Source of the DNA: Telopea speciosissima
Taxonomy: Eukaryota > Streptophyta > Magnoliopsida > Proteales > Proteaceae
DNA: 64,000 nucleotides
Direction of reading: 5' to 3'
Assembly (NCBI RefSeq): GCF_018873765.1
Contig: NC_057926.1
Coordinates: 48,289,043-48,353,042 of the forward strand
The notes under the pieces are model-generated. The model ran no database searches, was not told the DNA's origin, and was given only the letters and a program-made list of their open reading frames with translations. The translations under genes and the position numbers were made by a program. Positions within the stretch are counted from its first letter, which is position 1. Each line of letters begins with the position of its first letter. Positions 11,345 through 23,484 of the stretch are shown one piece after another.

Positions 11345-12153
11345 TGGCTTGGCATTTTTTGGGCTAGGGGCATTTGTATACTTTCTGGAGTTAGGGTTTT
11401 CCTATATATTGTTCTTATTTCTTTGAGATAGGGTTATGAGGGTTTGTAACATATCAGAGAAATAGTGAAACCTGTTCTACTGCTCAGCCATTGACGTAGC
11501 TTCCATTTTGGAGGTGAACCAGGTAAATCTCTGTGTTGTGCGCTGTGTGCTCTCTGTTAGAATTTTAATCCTATAGGGATTAATGTTCTAATATTATATG
11601 GATTAATATTAAATAACTTAAACCAGGCTAATTAGAGTTTTGGTCTAATAAAGTGGGGGGTTATTAAGTTGTATTAGAAGTCTAATGTGGACTGGCTTAG
11701 TATGGGCCAGATAGATTCCTACTGGGATTGTGATGAGTCAGACCCTATAGGAATTACTATCTAAGGAGAGCTAGGTTCCCCCTCTACCCATAACAACTAT
11801 TGGTTCTCAATTGTTATTGAGGAGTGCATTCTTGAAAGAGATGGAGATATTCAGTGTTCATCGTCTCTGCGCATTCGATATTCTCATCAAGCCAGTGACT
11901 TGTGGAATAGAGGGGAAGCACCTAGATCTTATTCTTTATTTTTCGCTGCTACCATCATCATCATGGATGCGAAGTAAGGTTGATGGTTCTATCCCTATTT
12001 TCTATTATTTATTTGATTGTGTTCTTGAACGCCCTATGAAAATCCTTGCTTTTGGGATTTTGTCCCTATTCGGATTGATTTAATCTAACACTCTCTCTCC
12101 ATTTTCGTTCTTCTTTCTGCCAATCACCATTCTGGGCGTTGTTTTTCATAACA
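11345..12153 (+). mobile_element. Truncated copia-type solo LTR (outer)
   Basis: Contains a TATA-like CCTATATATTG (about 11400), a 'gagaaatagtgaaacctg' segment and 'ttttggaggtgaaccaggt', typical of the R/U5 part of plant copia LTRs, and ends 'gttgtttttcataaca'. The same family is at 26672-27151. The left end is not resolved and the element lacks internal coding sequence. It is split by a second LTR at 11555-12090. Confidence 0.7.
11555..12090. mobile_element. Solo LTR nested in another LTR
   Basis: 536 bp with ends TGTTAGA...TCTAACA, flanked by a perfect 5 bp target duplication CTCTC (11550-11554 and 12091-12095). It interrupts the U5-like part of the outer LTR. A 90-codon frame inside (11811-12083) lies wholly within the LTR and is not considered a gene. 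Confidence 0.9.
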
Positions 12154-13155
12154 ACCCCTAGTTTTGATGGAACTTGTGAATTTTATATTGGAATGTTCAA
12201 ATGAACTGAAAATGTTTATCACATTCAATCCAAAGCCATGATCAATCGGGACTGATCCTGCATCCCATACTAATTCCTAAATCCTTGACCTGACTCATTG
12301 ATGCCTTTTTAGATAATCTGTTTATATATGCAATAGTCGCCATAAGTGTCTATGATATTAAAAAAAAAAACAGAGAGGATAAATTACATGGGAGGTATCT
12401 ATTATTTGAGAAAAGTACACCACAAATACCTCATTTTTGAAAATAGACGTTTGGGATATCTAAACAAGTTTAAAGCTAGTTTGGCTTAATTAATCAATTG
12501 AATTTTACATTATTATCCTTTATCCATCACGATGACTGTTCCACTTCCAATTTCATTCTAATTCCATAACCCACAGCAAAACCCAGGGTTTGGCAAAGAA
12601 TCGCCATTAGTTCTTGCTATTCAAATGATGCATATCTGTCTACATGGCTACATCCGTGATGAAAGAGTTGATAAAAGAAAGAAAAAAATAATCTTGAAAT
12701 AATCCAATGTATGGTCCTTGACTACTTGGGTTCCATACCTCACATGCACTTCCTTGATTATCTCTTCTAACACTACCACACAAACTGGTTAACCAATTAA
12801 AATCTGACACATGGCATTTTAATTATATTGCAAGACAAGTAGTACTTAGCAAGTTATGTTTCCATCACAGGTTGCTATATATGTCAACGGAAAAAGTTCT
12901 TTGTCCTATCTCTCTCCTCTCTATGTGAAAAGACACTCCTATCCCCTTGTTTTAAAGAAGAGAGAGCTAGACACATAGGAGTATTGATTAAGGGTGTCAA
13001 TTGGGATGGTTCCCGGTAGTTGGGACGGGATGGTACCGGTATCGGTACCAAAAGTGCCAATCCCAGTACCGTTCCATTTAGTTAACGGGACCAAACCTAG
13101 ATCCCAGTCCCGATTACTAGCTTAACTAATGGACCCCAAGAAGTAATAAGACTAA
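12154..13155. other. Intergenic spacer upstream of RLK A
   Basis: 12154-12360 matches 20180-20360 ('ccctagttttgatggaactt'). From 12984 the sequence begins 'taagggtgtcaattgggat', the left end of the GGGTGTCAA hAT family, without a right end nearby, so a truncated copy. No coding region is supported. Confidence 0.6.
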
Positions 13156-13159
13156 AGAC

Positions 13160-13230
13160 TTGACTTCTAAGGTCTAGCGTTTGATGGAAAATTGCCGTTG
13201 TTAGCTTTAGCACCATCCTTCTTTAAATAC
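13160..13230 (+). promoter_or_regulatory. Core promoter of RLK A with W-box and TATA box
   Basis: TTGACT (13160-13165) is a W-box core, the binding site of WRKY factors. A TTTAAATA box lies at 13222-13229, about 65 bp before the ATG. The surrounding 'gacttgacttctaaggtct' and 'gactaacagatta' segments recur in front of copy B, and the first also recurs in the orphan promoter at 26.25 kb. Function is inferred from position and conservation. Confidence 0.6.
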
Positions 13231-13291
13231 GACTAACAGATTAGCTACCCTGTAATCTTATTACCCATCCAACTCAAATTAAAATTCGTTT

Positions 13292-16200
13292 ATGGTTTCT
13301 GCAATATTTGCTCTCCAGAATTTGAATCTGATCATGGCACTTCTTCATCTTATTCTAGTTTTCAATATTCTTCTATTTGGGAGCACATTGAGGCTGCTAG
13401 AATCAGTCACCACCAGTTCTAGAAGGATGATGATCGTAGGAGGGAACAACAATGAGACAGATCGATTTGCTTTGTTAGAGTTCAAGAACAAATTGATCTT
13501 GATACGTTTGGAGCACTAAGTTCTTGGAACGATTCCATCCATTTCTGCAATTGGGTTGGGATCACTTGTGGTCATCGTCATCGACAACGGGTTATCAGCT
13601 TGGATTTACAAGGGAGCGGCTTGGTAGGTAACATTTCTCCTTCCATTGGAAATCTCACTTTTCTTCATTTTCTCAACATTGGAAACAATAGCTTCCATGG
13701 TGAAATCCCTCAAGAGATTGGTAATCTGATTGGACTAAAAGATATTCTCTTCAACAACAACAATCTCGAAGGAGAACTTCCTACCAGCTTGGCCCACTGT
13801 ACTCATCTAAGAGAAATCCACATCACCCGTAACAATCTTGTCGGAAAGATTCCGATTGAACTGTTTACGTCTTTGTCAAAGCTGGAGATAATTGCTATTA
13901 ATTTTAATGGCTTAACAGGAGAAATACCAGCTTCGTTTGGGAACAGGTCATCTGTTCGAGTTATCCCTTTGAGTGGGAATGGATTGCATGGGAGCATTCC
14001 AAAATCCTTTGGTCAGCTAACAAACTTATACTTTCTATCATATCACTTTCTCAAAACAAGCTATCTGGTATGTTCCCTGTCTCACTATGTAATCTTTCAT
14101 CTCTTGAAACGATTAGTCTTCCAAATAACCAACTGCATGGGAGCCTTCCTCGAGACATAGGCCTGACTCTTCCAAATCTCAAATTCTTAGAAATTGCAAT
14201 AAACCTTTTCTCAGGGAGCATTCCAGCTTCCATCTCCAATATTTCATCACTCAAAATTATTGATCTTGGTGAAAACAATTTTGTTGGCCTCGTCCCTAAC
14301 AACTTAGGAAATCTTCAAAATCTTCTCGGGTTCATTATTGGAGAAAATCAAATTGGAGGTGATTTAGATTTTGTAAATTCTTTGGTCAATTGTACACATC
14401 TAAAGAGATTAGGTCTACACCATAATGGTTTTAAGGGTCCCATTCCCAACTTCAAAGCCAATCTCTCAACACAACTCTCAATGCTTTTTCTTGGAGGGAA
14501 TCAAATATCTGGAACCATTACTAGTGGGATTGAGAATCTCGTCAACTTAACCTTATTGGCCATGGAGGGTAACTTTCTTGAAGGTAATATTCCATCTGGT
14601 ATAGGGAAACTTTCAAAGCTTCAAAGAATAAACCTGCCAGGAAATAGAATTTCAGGAGAGATTCCTTCCTCTATAGGCAATCTCACTATTTTGTATGAAC
14701 TCCACTTGGATTTCAATAACTTGAACGGAAGCATTCCTTCCAGCATTGGAAATTGTCAGAAATTACAATACTTAACCCTTGATAATAATCGCCTCCAAGG
14801 CCCAATACCTAAACAACTCTTCCTTATTTCCTCCTTTTTACTATCTCTCGACTTATCTTCTAATTTTCTGGTCGGTTCCCTCCCAATTGAAATCGGCAAT
14901 TTGAAGAGTCTTTCTACAATAAATATCTCCAAAAATAGATTGTTTGGAGAAATCCCTTCCTCCATTGGTGATTGTAATAGTTTGGAACATCTTTATATCG
15001 GGGGTAATTTCTTTGAAGGAACCATTCCTCAATCTTTACGTCTTTTGAAGGGGCTTCAAAATTTAGATCTCTCACACAACTAGTTATCGGGGCAAATCCC
15101 GAAGGATTTACAAAATCTTTTGGCATTGCAGAGTTTGAATTTATCCTTCAATAATCTTGAGGGGGAGGTCCCAACAAAAGGAATTTTTAGAAATGCAAGT
15201 GCAATTTTGGTGAATGGAAATGATAAGCTATGTGGGGGAAATGTTGAGTTACATCTACCTGCTTGCAAAAACCCTGGATCTACAAAACGAGAAAAGTCCA
15301 ATGTTTTTAGAATAGTTCTGGTGATAATCGGTGTGGTTCTTGGTGTTCTTTTGATATCTTCCCTTCTTATTTATTTTTGGATAAGAAGATCAAGAAGTAA
15401 ACCTCCATCCACACCATTAATCGGTGACCAGTTCTTAAAGCTATCTTACAAAGAGCTCTTCCAAGCTACTGGTGGCTTTTCTTCAGCTAATTTCATAGGT
15501 TCTGGTAGTTTTGGCTCTGTATACAAAGGGATTATTGACCAAGATGACACTATTGTTGCAGTAAAGGTACTCAACCTTCAAAATCCAAGAGGTTACAAGA
15601 GCTTTATGGCCGAATGTGAAGCATTAAGAAACATTCGACATCGAAATCTTGTCAAGATTTTAACTTCATGTTCAAGCCTTGATTCAAAAGGCGAAGATTT
15701 CAAAGCCCTTGTTTATGAGTTCGTGCCCAATGGGAGTCTAGATGATTGGTTGCATCTGTCGGTGGATGTACATAATCATTCAAGGAATTTAAGTCTTCTT
15801 CAAAGATTAAACATTGCAATTGATGTGGCTTTTACAATGGATTACCTTCATTACCACTGCTATGCGGCAATTGTTCATTGTGACTTGAAGCCAAGCAATA
15901 TTCTACTTGACAACGATATGACTGCACATGTCAGTGATTTTGGTTTGGCGAGACTACTTTTAGAACCTGGCGACAATTCATCCCTGACTCAAACTAGTAC
16001 CATTGGGATAAAAGGATCTATTGGCTATACTGCTCCAGGTAACAAATAAACTATACAATTTTAATTTGAGTTGTCAATATATTAAATTTTGATTATATAG
16101 ATCTAAATGCCCATTACCAAATTGTTTTTATCTAGTCTAATCAGAATCCGTCGTACTTTGTTAAACATGACTCGAATGATGGTTTTGAAAAGGTGTCCTG

Positions 16201-16987
16201 ATCTAAAGATCTTGTTTATTTGTTCAATATTTCAATTCAACTATTATTGGATATTGAGATCCTATTCTTAATAGTTGATGGCATATATCAACACACTTTT
16301 CTATCTTAATTAGAGTGGATCATGGTTTTATCCATATTCATTTCAATTAGAAATTTTCTATACTATGAATGCATTTGACCTTATTATCTAACTAGACTGA
16401 ATTTAGAGTAGATTCATTTTAACATAATCAAAAGAATTGCAGTTCCCAAATTGAAGAAATGACCATGTAAAATGCTACTTTTGAATAATGTGATGACAAT
16501 TTCCATATTTCAGACTGTAGTTTTTTGTATTATATGAAATATATGCAAAACTCTTATTGTTATACTAACAACGAGAAGTTTCTAAATTTCAGAATATGGC
16601 TTGGGTGGAAGGGCAACTATACAGGGGGATGTGTTTAGCTATGAGATCCTTTTATTGGAGATGTTCACGGGAAAAAAGCCAACGGATCAGATGTTTACTG
16701 ATGACTTAATTCTCTATAACTTTGCAAAGGCGGCTTTACCTGTTTACGTGATGCACAGTTTAGATCCCATACTCCTACCCGAGGAAGAACATAGAGAAGA
16801 AATTCAAGAGGGTGCTATCAATAGAACTGAAGGTTCAAGTCATATGATAAATAAATTGCAAGATTGCATAACGTCAATAATTGAAATCGCACTTCAATGC
16901 TCAATGGAATCGCCAAGAGAACATATGCAGATGAACGATGTTGTGAGGGAACTACATTTAATCAAGAAAAATTTTCTTAAAGCATAA
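13292..16987 (+). pseudogene. LRR receptor-like kinase A (LRR-XII type), disrupted
   Basis: Full-length relative of intact copy B. It encodes a signal peptide (start MVSAIFALQNL), an N-terminal LRR cap with the CNWVGITC motif, about 20 leucine-rich repeats, a membrane segment near 15300-15385, and a kinase with [28 protein letters not shown] (Cys before Asp, so non-RD) and SDFGLARLL. Exon 1 ends at 16038 (donor GTAACAAA), the intron is 16039-16592, and exon 2 is 16593-16987 beginning in the TAPE|YG motif. Three lesions are seen: a 1 bp loss near 13486 (the original frame stops at 13519), a net +2 shift near 14030-14055, and a TAG at 15081-15083 where B has AAC. The kinase half is otherwise open. 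Compared with B, a four-codon loss lies around 14350. Unless these are sequencing errors it cannot make a full receptor; a kinase-only product from 15120 is conceivable but unsupported. Confidence 0.9.
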
Positions 16988-17945
16988 ATCAATCAATACT
17001 GAAGAACTATGCCTGATTAGAAGGTGATTCTGATTTATTACTTTTTTAGTTATTCTGTTGTCTTGGCCACTTAATGCTCATGAAAAAACTAGGAAGAAGA
17101 AAGTTTTAGATCTTACAACAGATGTAGGTTGTTACAAATGTTGTTATCCTATATCTTGGTAGGCTCTTAAGCATTTATGATAATGGCTAACTATTGTCTT
17201 GGTATCACAATTCTTGCGAGATATGCCGATGACATGTTGATTGAATATATTTTCAAATGGGTTAAAATTTTGTGTTCTTATTCTTGCTTTGATTTCAAAA
17301 CCGATGTCATTCCTTTTTACTTATACACCATCAATTCTCTAGAGTTTTTTTTTTTTTCTTTTTCTTGTTGAATATTCTCTAGAGTTGAATAAACTATGAT
17401 TTGATGCATGGTTAGTGTTACAATTGCATACTATTAAAAATTGAGAGATATGAATAGTGTCTGTTTTAGAAAAGTGGATTTTCATCCTAAGAGTATTATA
17501 AGTAACTTGAGTTGTTTTTTGGCTATGCAGTATGTGAATTTCAATGAGCAGGTTAAAGATCAACAGTAACAATGGAAATCGATGAACAACTGGTGGAGTC
17601 TTTTACAAAGGAGATCGACTACGACCAATTGTTAAAGAGTCTTTTATCCTCTTTCGGTTTCTTTTAGCATATGAATTTGCACTGAAAAACTAATATTGGT
17701 AGCTCTCTTGTTAGCTTCCATTAATCATAGGGATAACATATAACATATTCCAGGTTTCTGATGGTTTAGATTTTCTTGCTCAGCTTTTTGATGTGTTATT
17801 TTATAGTGTGAGTGCTTACTTAATGAGCTCTTACTATCTGTAGTCATAATAAAATTCACCATTTTCACATGAATATGAAATGAGCAAAAAATAGAGTATG
17901 GATTTTATTATGGGATTTTGCTTCACTCCAACGTCAATAGAATTG
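16988..17945. other. 3' flank of RLK A, diverged copy of the unit flank
   Basis: Weakly co-linear with the other 3' flanks ('gattagaaggtgatt', 'catttatgataatggctaac', 'tttcatcctaagagtatta'), but lacks the hAT MITE present after the other three copies. No gene is seen. Confidence 0.6.
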
Positions 17946-17947
17946 CA

Positions 17948-18060
17948 AACAACTGCTAGCTCGATTGGCTGGAGGCATTGCAAGTTGAGTGCATGCCCCC
18001 CCCAGGAGGTCAAGGGACCGACTCTCCTGGATTGCATATTGTGCCAAAAAGACACTCCTC
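17948..18060 (+). mobile_element. tRNA-derived SINE-like sequence, second family
   Basis: TAGCTCGATTGGCTGG resembles a polymerase III A box, and 'gggaccgactctcc' about 65 bp further resembles a B box. Long C runs interrupt both this copy and its tail. No cloverleaf can be drawn, so it is not called a tRNA. Confidence 0.45.
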
Positions 18061-18126
18061 TCCCTTCCTCTTCACCCCCCCTTACTTGTAGATTGTGGGC
18101 TTGTCTTAGCCTTCCCCCTTAACTTG

Positions 18127-18340
18127 TAGTTGGCCGGCCTGTGGGCCCTTGAGTAGGATAGACCAAAAGAAAATAAATAATGTCAACAGAATTTGTGGTT
18201 TAGATTAAGGGTATCAATTGGGATTAGCTTGTAGTTGGTCGGCCTGTGGGCCCTTGAGTAGGATAGACCAAAAATAAATAAATAATGTCAATAGAATTTG
18301 TGGTTTAGGTTAAGGGTATCAATTGGGAAGAGTGTTAATT
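18127..18340. repeat. Direct duplication of ~105 bp
   Basis: 'ttgtagttggccggcctgtg' to 'taagggtatcaattgggat' (18127-18225) is repeated at 18231-18340 with few changes. The second copy runs into the left end of a hAT element. Confidence 0.8.
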
Positions 18341-20186
18341 GGTTCCGCCTTTTTGGAGTCAAGACCAAAAACGTCTCACTTAATTAATTAGTTCAAAACT
18401 TTGGAACCAGTACCGATTAATAATAGGGAAAATTTCCTGGATCTACTTAACAACAAAATGATTTATAAAACTGGAATATATAAATTATATTTTACACTTA
18501 TAAATTACGATGTTGAAAAGATTTACTTAACCCCGTCAAATTAAAAAAACTAAAATAAACAACCTAAAATACCCCCACAACCCACCTTCTTCTTCTTCTT
18601 CTCACGAATTTTTTATTCAACCGCTTCACAACTCCCACCTTCCTTCTCTTTGATCTTTTATTTCAATCAGAATTGCTTTCGAGTTAAGCATTGTGCCTCT
18701 CTCTCCCCTTCTCTTCTTCGTGCTCGATTGCTCCTTGGGTTAAATCCGTCGGAACGATGTGCTCGATTTTTTTGAATTGGGTTGGCTTGGGAGATGAAAG
18801 CTTCAAACCGAGTTCTTCTATTGGGGTGGAAGGTCTTGCGTGACGTTGGTTTGGAGTTGAACTGTGGGAAGAGTAATCGGTTTAGGTGAGGATGCTTTTG
18901 TGGTATTGGAGTTGGGACAACTTTGCTGTCAACAGTGGCTTAGAGGTCTTCCAAAGCTTTGCTACTCTGCACTTATTCTTTTTCTAATTTACGTATGACC
19001 AAATATTTCAGAGACCTCAGAAATAAAAAGAAGAGATGGGACGAAGAACAAGAATATTAAATGAGAATTGTAACTTCTCAAAGCAGTATCAAATAAGGCT
19101 GAGATTTTACCAACAGAATCGTCTGGCTCTCTTGATGACTTCCTGGCCAGAAAATAATATTTTAATAGAGTTGAAAATGGTGCAATGTGTTGGTTGCAGA
19201 AAAAACTCAGAAACAAAGTATGGAAAATGGTTCTTTTGTATTTTCATATTTGAAAAACTAGAATCGATTTTAAAATTTCAGAGAGATTAGTCTTTTAGTA
19301 TCTAGGATGAGGAAGATAAACAGTTCAAGCGAACTGAAACTTGACCAAAAACCAGAGGTTTCGACCGGCTTAAAAAGCAAGGGAAAACTGAGGGAAGAAA
19401 AGAAGAGAAACAGAGAGAATAATAAGAGGAGATTTGACTTGAGATGGAGTAGGAATAAAACTGAAACAATTGGACCCAGAACACTATACGATAACTCTAG
19501 TAGTAGAAGAATGCAGAAATGTTCCTTAGTCATCGAAGAATTTGTCAAGGATGAAAGATTCCAACAGAAGTCGAAAGCGAGAGAGTGAGTGAGACTAGAT
19601 AAATTACAAAGATGTTGGGGGTATTTTAAGAAATTCACTCAACTTTTTCTAATGGGTTGGGGCTTTTGTAAATCTTTTCTACCTTAAAACTAATTCGTGT
19701 AAAATAAATTTAGAGTGTGCCGATCGAGTAAATCTTTTTTTAATCATGTAGATCTAAGCAATTGTCCCTTAATAATACGATGGTCTGGTCCCGGTTCTTA
19801 ATCGGTCCGAAGACCAAAACGCCAATCAATAGAGCTCAAAGGAAATAGTTTTTAATATATTGGACCCATACACAGTTTTATGATAAAATTAGACAAAGTT
19901 TTTTAAATCAAAATCCCGTGTACTCAATGGCCCATTTTAATATGAGACATGCTTGGCTCAAGAGAGTGATTAGTGAGTGAAAAAACCTAAAACGCCCATA
20001 TAATTAAACTCCTATAGTTGGTACCTAATCGGTTCTTGATTGATTCTAACTGGTTAATCTTTTTTGGTTTGGTTCTAATTTTAAAATATGAATCACTCTA
20101 ATGGCTAGGCCAGAATCAACCTATTAATAATTGTTTCCAATAGATTTTGGTCTGGCTCCAATTCCTGTCCTACATTGACACCCCTA
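18311..20186. mobile_element. GGGTGTCAA-family hAT element interrupted by a Mutator-like element
   Basis: The left end TAAGGGTATCAATTGGG and the right end ...TACATTGACACCCCTA match the ends of the elements at 23485, 24590 and 35222. Subterminal 'ggttc' motifs are seen near both ends. The 8 bp flanks (GTTTAGGT/GTTTTGAT) agree at only 5 positions, so the duplication is decayed or the left end was changed by the local 105 bp duplication. Confidence 0.65.
18426..19768. mobile_element. Mutator-like element, 1.34 kb, nested (Pack-MULE candidate 2)
   Basis: Flanked by a perfect 9 bp target duplication TTAATAATA (18417-18425 and 19769-19777), as expected for Mutator-like insertions. The ends GGGAAAATTTCC..GGATCTAC and, inverted, GGGACAATTGCTTAGATCTAC are imperfect inverted repeats. 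The interior has no transposase. It holds a TTCTTC-rich leader-like segment (18585-18720) and frames on the plus strand at 19036-19290 and 19307-19588 that resemble no family I know, possibly captured exon pieces. Confidence 0.8.
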
Positions 20187-22210
20187 GTTTTGATGGAACT
20201 TGTGAATTTTATATTGGAACGTTCAAATAAGCTGAAATATTTATCACATTCAGATTCAACCCAAAGCCATGATCAATCAGGACTGGTCCTGCATCCCATA
20301 CCAATTCCTAAATTCTGACCTGACTCATCACTCATGGATGCCGTTTTAGTCTAAAAAATTTGACTTAAAAGAGAGGTAATTTTCACCGACTTGCTATCAG
20401 CCACCAATTTTGGAGGAAATTAATGGATACCAAAATCAAAATCCAACTATACATCCAAATTGACTTAGAAGACCAGCTGTAGGGGATATGCACTTTAAGT
20501 GGATGAGAGTTATGGAACCCAATAGGTAACATACTTCTCGGACCCCCTTTCATGTCCTCCCTCGCTTCAGTTTTTACAGAGAAAAACGTATCAGCATGGA
20601 AGGAAGCTTCGAGATTTTATGCCGTTCTCTAAATCAAGGTCAAACCCAACAACAATCGGAAAAGATGGGGCTCAAACAAGAACCACTCTCCTCCCTAATC
20701 TTGAAAAAACACCCCAAACCCATATGAAAGAAATGAGTAAATCTGAGTTCGCCGTCTCCATCGGAAGGGGTGGTGGCGGTGGTTGTGGACTTGTGGTGAC
20801 TGTTACTCAAGCTGGAGAAACTAGGGTATCTACAGATGTTTTTAGGGTTTTGATATGGTTAGGGGTATTATTGGAATATTACAAACATGAGAACATTTTG
20901 GGGGTTTTTTTTTTTTTTTTTTTTTTTTTTTTGGTAGAAAGCATTTTGGGGTTTAATTGAATATATTTAATGAGTTCAATTCCTCTACACGGGCATGTGA
21001 GATGTTAAGGAATACTGTGGTGGAGTTCAAGTTGAAAAAACAATTCATTGATCTGGTCTAAAGAGGAGTAGGAAAAACCATTCATGAACCTTGAAAATTA
21101 AAGGGGGCTGAGGGGAAAGAATGGATGCATGTGGAAGAAGCTTTATCCAACGGTGCGTGCTCGATGGAAGCTTTTATATATAATTTACATTTTTATGGGG
21201 GGGGGGGGGGGGTGTCCAGCCAGGAGACTCGAACTCGAGACCTCCTAGTGAGCATGGGCATGAGACGCACCACAACTCACTAACTGTACCAGGCAACTGT
21301 TGGCGATAGAAGGCAGTTTTGTTTTTCTTTTCTTTCTTCTTGAACTCGACACTGTTGAATGTCTTATCTTCCATGTGTTGAGCTCTCAGGCCCACACTAT
21401 AATGCACCACTAGATTAGGACACTAATGAGGTTTTTTTTCCAAGGAAAATTAGGGGCCCCTTACTAGAGGTCGGGGAAAGCAAAAAAGAAAATATAAGAA
21501 AAAAAATTATACAAGCAAGAACAAACCATCCTCATCTAGGCGAAGCAACGAACTCAACAAGCCGAGTACTATTCTCATATACATTGACCTTGAGTTGAAG
21601 GTAATATAAATTGATGAATTTTTATATAAGAATAGTAATTTTTTTTGCTCCGTTTATAAACGTTTAAAACCCATACTGTCTATTTTCCTTCTTTTTCCGT
21701 TGTCTGTTTATTTTTTTTTATAATTTTATTTGACCAACTGTTTATAAGTTTTTATTGTTTAAACTTCGTAGAGCATAAGACTCCGATTTTTTACCGTTCC
21801 CCCTTTTTTAACTGTGATCGAGACTGATACCGATGTGTTTTTTCCTACTGATTTTATGCCAAAAGCATTTAAGGGTTTGCACGGCCAATTAATTTCCACC
21901 GACCTGCAATCAACGACCAATTTCAGAGGAAATAAATGCATACAAAAATAAAATCACATCCATAAATACATCCAAATTGACTTAGACCTTCAGCATGTAC
22001 ATCCAATTCAATGACCATGGTTTGAGAAACAGGTATCGGATCAGTCAGATTGGTTGATTTGTATCGATGTCGGTAGTGACTGATATTGATTCTTGATCAA
22101 TCCTGTACAGGTAATTCAATATGGACCTATAAAAAAAATTCCAATCTTTTGAAGAAAATGTGTAAATTTGTCTGATCCAGACCGATACAGACTGATACGG
22201 ATTCGTATCA
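20187..22210. repeat. Spacer blocks shared with 3.8-7.1 kb
   Basis: 20485-20735 matches 3775-3990 without the Mutator-like insertion. 20735-21980 matches 5360-6720, and 21990-22210 matches 6895-7140. A 30-base T run lies at 20905-20932. No gene is seen; the 113-codon frame at 20619 is partly translated poly-T. Confidence 0.75.
21183..21320 (-). mobile_element. tRNA-derived SINE, copy 2
   Basis: The minus strand carries 'gtggtgcgtctcatgccc' and the B-box-like GAGTTCGAGTCTCC, followed by a ~17-base C run (G run on the plus strand at 21197-21213). Same unit as 5705-5817 and 42590-42735. Confidence 0.65.
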
Positions 22211-23484
22211 GATGGATGTGACTTTGGTATATATCAGTTGGACCCCTTAAGCACGTATCATCTTTCAGTTTCTTTTTGTATGTATTTTACACAGAAAACC
22301 AGAAATTGAAGTCAGATCGATGTAGAGGCGCGCCTCTGAAGTCTTAAACTGAAAACCCTGCTTCGTGGTTTACCAACTCAGTAATATGTGTTATCTGGGT
22401 TATTTTTGGAATTGGCCAACGAAATCATCAATCTACTTGCAGAAGACAGACGAACTCATGCTTTGATACCACATTTGAACAACTCATTTATCTATTGATT
22501 TTAACGTTGTTAGTCACTAATGGAATGTGGTCATGTATTAACTTTTTAGAAAAGTAAGGGGTATACTAAATTTCCCAAAACTGACAGGTGTTTTTATAAT
22601 TTCGTGATACCTCTGGGGAATTACATGGGAATTTCCTAAGAAAACAAATTTCATTGATCTTGTCTAAAGATTTACTTATTAAAGAAAAGAGGAGGAAAAA
22701 TAAAAATTAACCTTAGGATAAAAGGAGGGGAAAGGGGTGGGGGGGGGGGGGGGGAGACCAGCAAAATGAGTCTTTGTAGGCAATACTGGTTTCAATCGTA
22801 AATTGCGCACGTTATTGATCTGGTCTAAAGATTTAACTAAAAAGAAAAAATAGGCAATTTCCACCAACATGCCATCAACCACCAAAGAAGAAATGCATAT
22901 CCACCAAACTTTTTTTTTGGTTTCCTAAGAGCATACCCACACAAAGCGGTACATGACAACAATAGTAGATTTCTCACCCCCTTCCTTTCTATTTTGCACA
23001 CTTAATAGACTTGTTGACTTGGACAAAGAGATCATCAACATGGCTAGCTAATAAAGTCAGGAGACTCACGACTATCGATAACGTCGGGGATCCGGCTCCT
23101 CTCCAAGGAGCTCAGCGCCAGAGAGTGCCCAAGGGGCATCCAAGGATTGGGCTGTACCACACATATCTCCATGCACTTCTACGAATGTGTGCGGTACAGC
23201 CCAATGGCTGAATACTCCCTAGGCGTGCTAGGCTTCATGGAGAGGAGCTCAATCCTAAGGTCGGTGTCCAATACAGACTGTCCCACCCTTTCAACCAATT
23301 CAACGAGTCCTTATCACTCCACAAGTCACAACTTGGAAAATGGTAATCACTCACAACTGGCAATGGTAACCGATGTTGATGTGTGTTATTGAAAATATTA
23401 CTTGTAAAGTATTACTCGTCTAAATTTTAACACCATCCTCCCCTCCTCGAAAAAAAACTATTTCGAGTTATCATGGCCTCAATT
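22211..23484. other. Spacer with a foldback MITE and G-run
   Basis: Non-coding. It contains a G run (about 22737-22754), the palindromic MITE at 23088-23255, and at 23290-23370 the unoccupied version of the hAT site of 7665-10349 ('gagtccttatcactccacaa'). Confidence 0.6.
23088..23255. mobile_element. Foldback MITE (168 bp)
   Basis: GGATCCGGCTCCTCTCC...GGATTGGGCTGTACCACACA pairs with the inverted TGTGTGCGGTACAGCCCAAT...GGAGAGGAGCTCAATCC, arms of about 80 bp. No coding content; the two short frames across it are mirror images of the arms. Confidence 0.8.

Noticed and set aside
11811-12083. 90-codon frame
   Set aside because: Lies entirely inside a solo LTR bounded by a 5 bp target duplication.
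13803-15301. Several minus-strand frames of 60-113 codons across the LRR genes (also 28759-30111 and 38213-39554)
   Set aside because: They mirror the LRR coding frames on the opposite strand, recur in each paralogue with the same broken ends, and resemble no protein.
20619-20960. 113-codon frame ending in a Phe run
   Set aside because: Partly translated poly-T; the paralogous block at 5.4 kb has stops.
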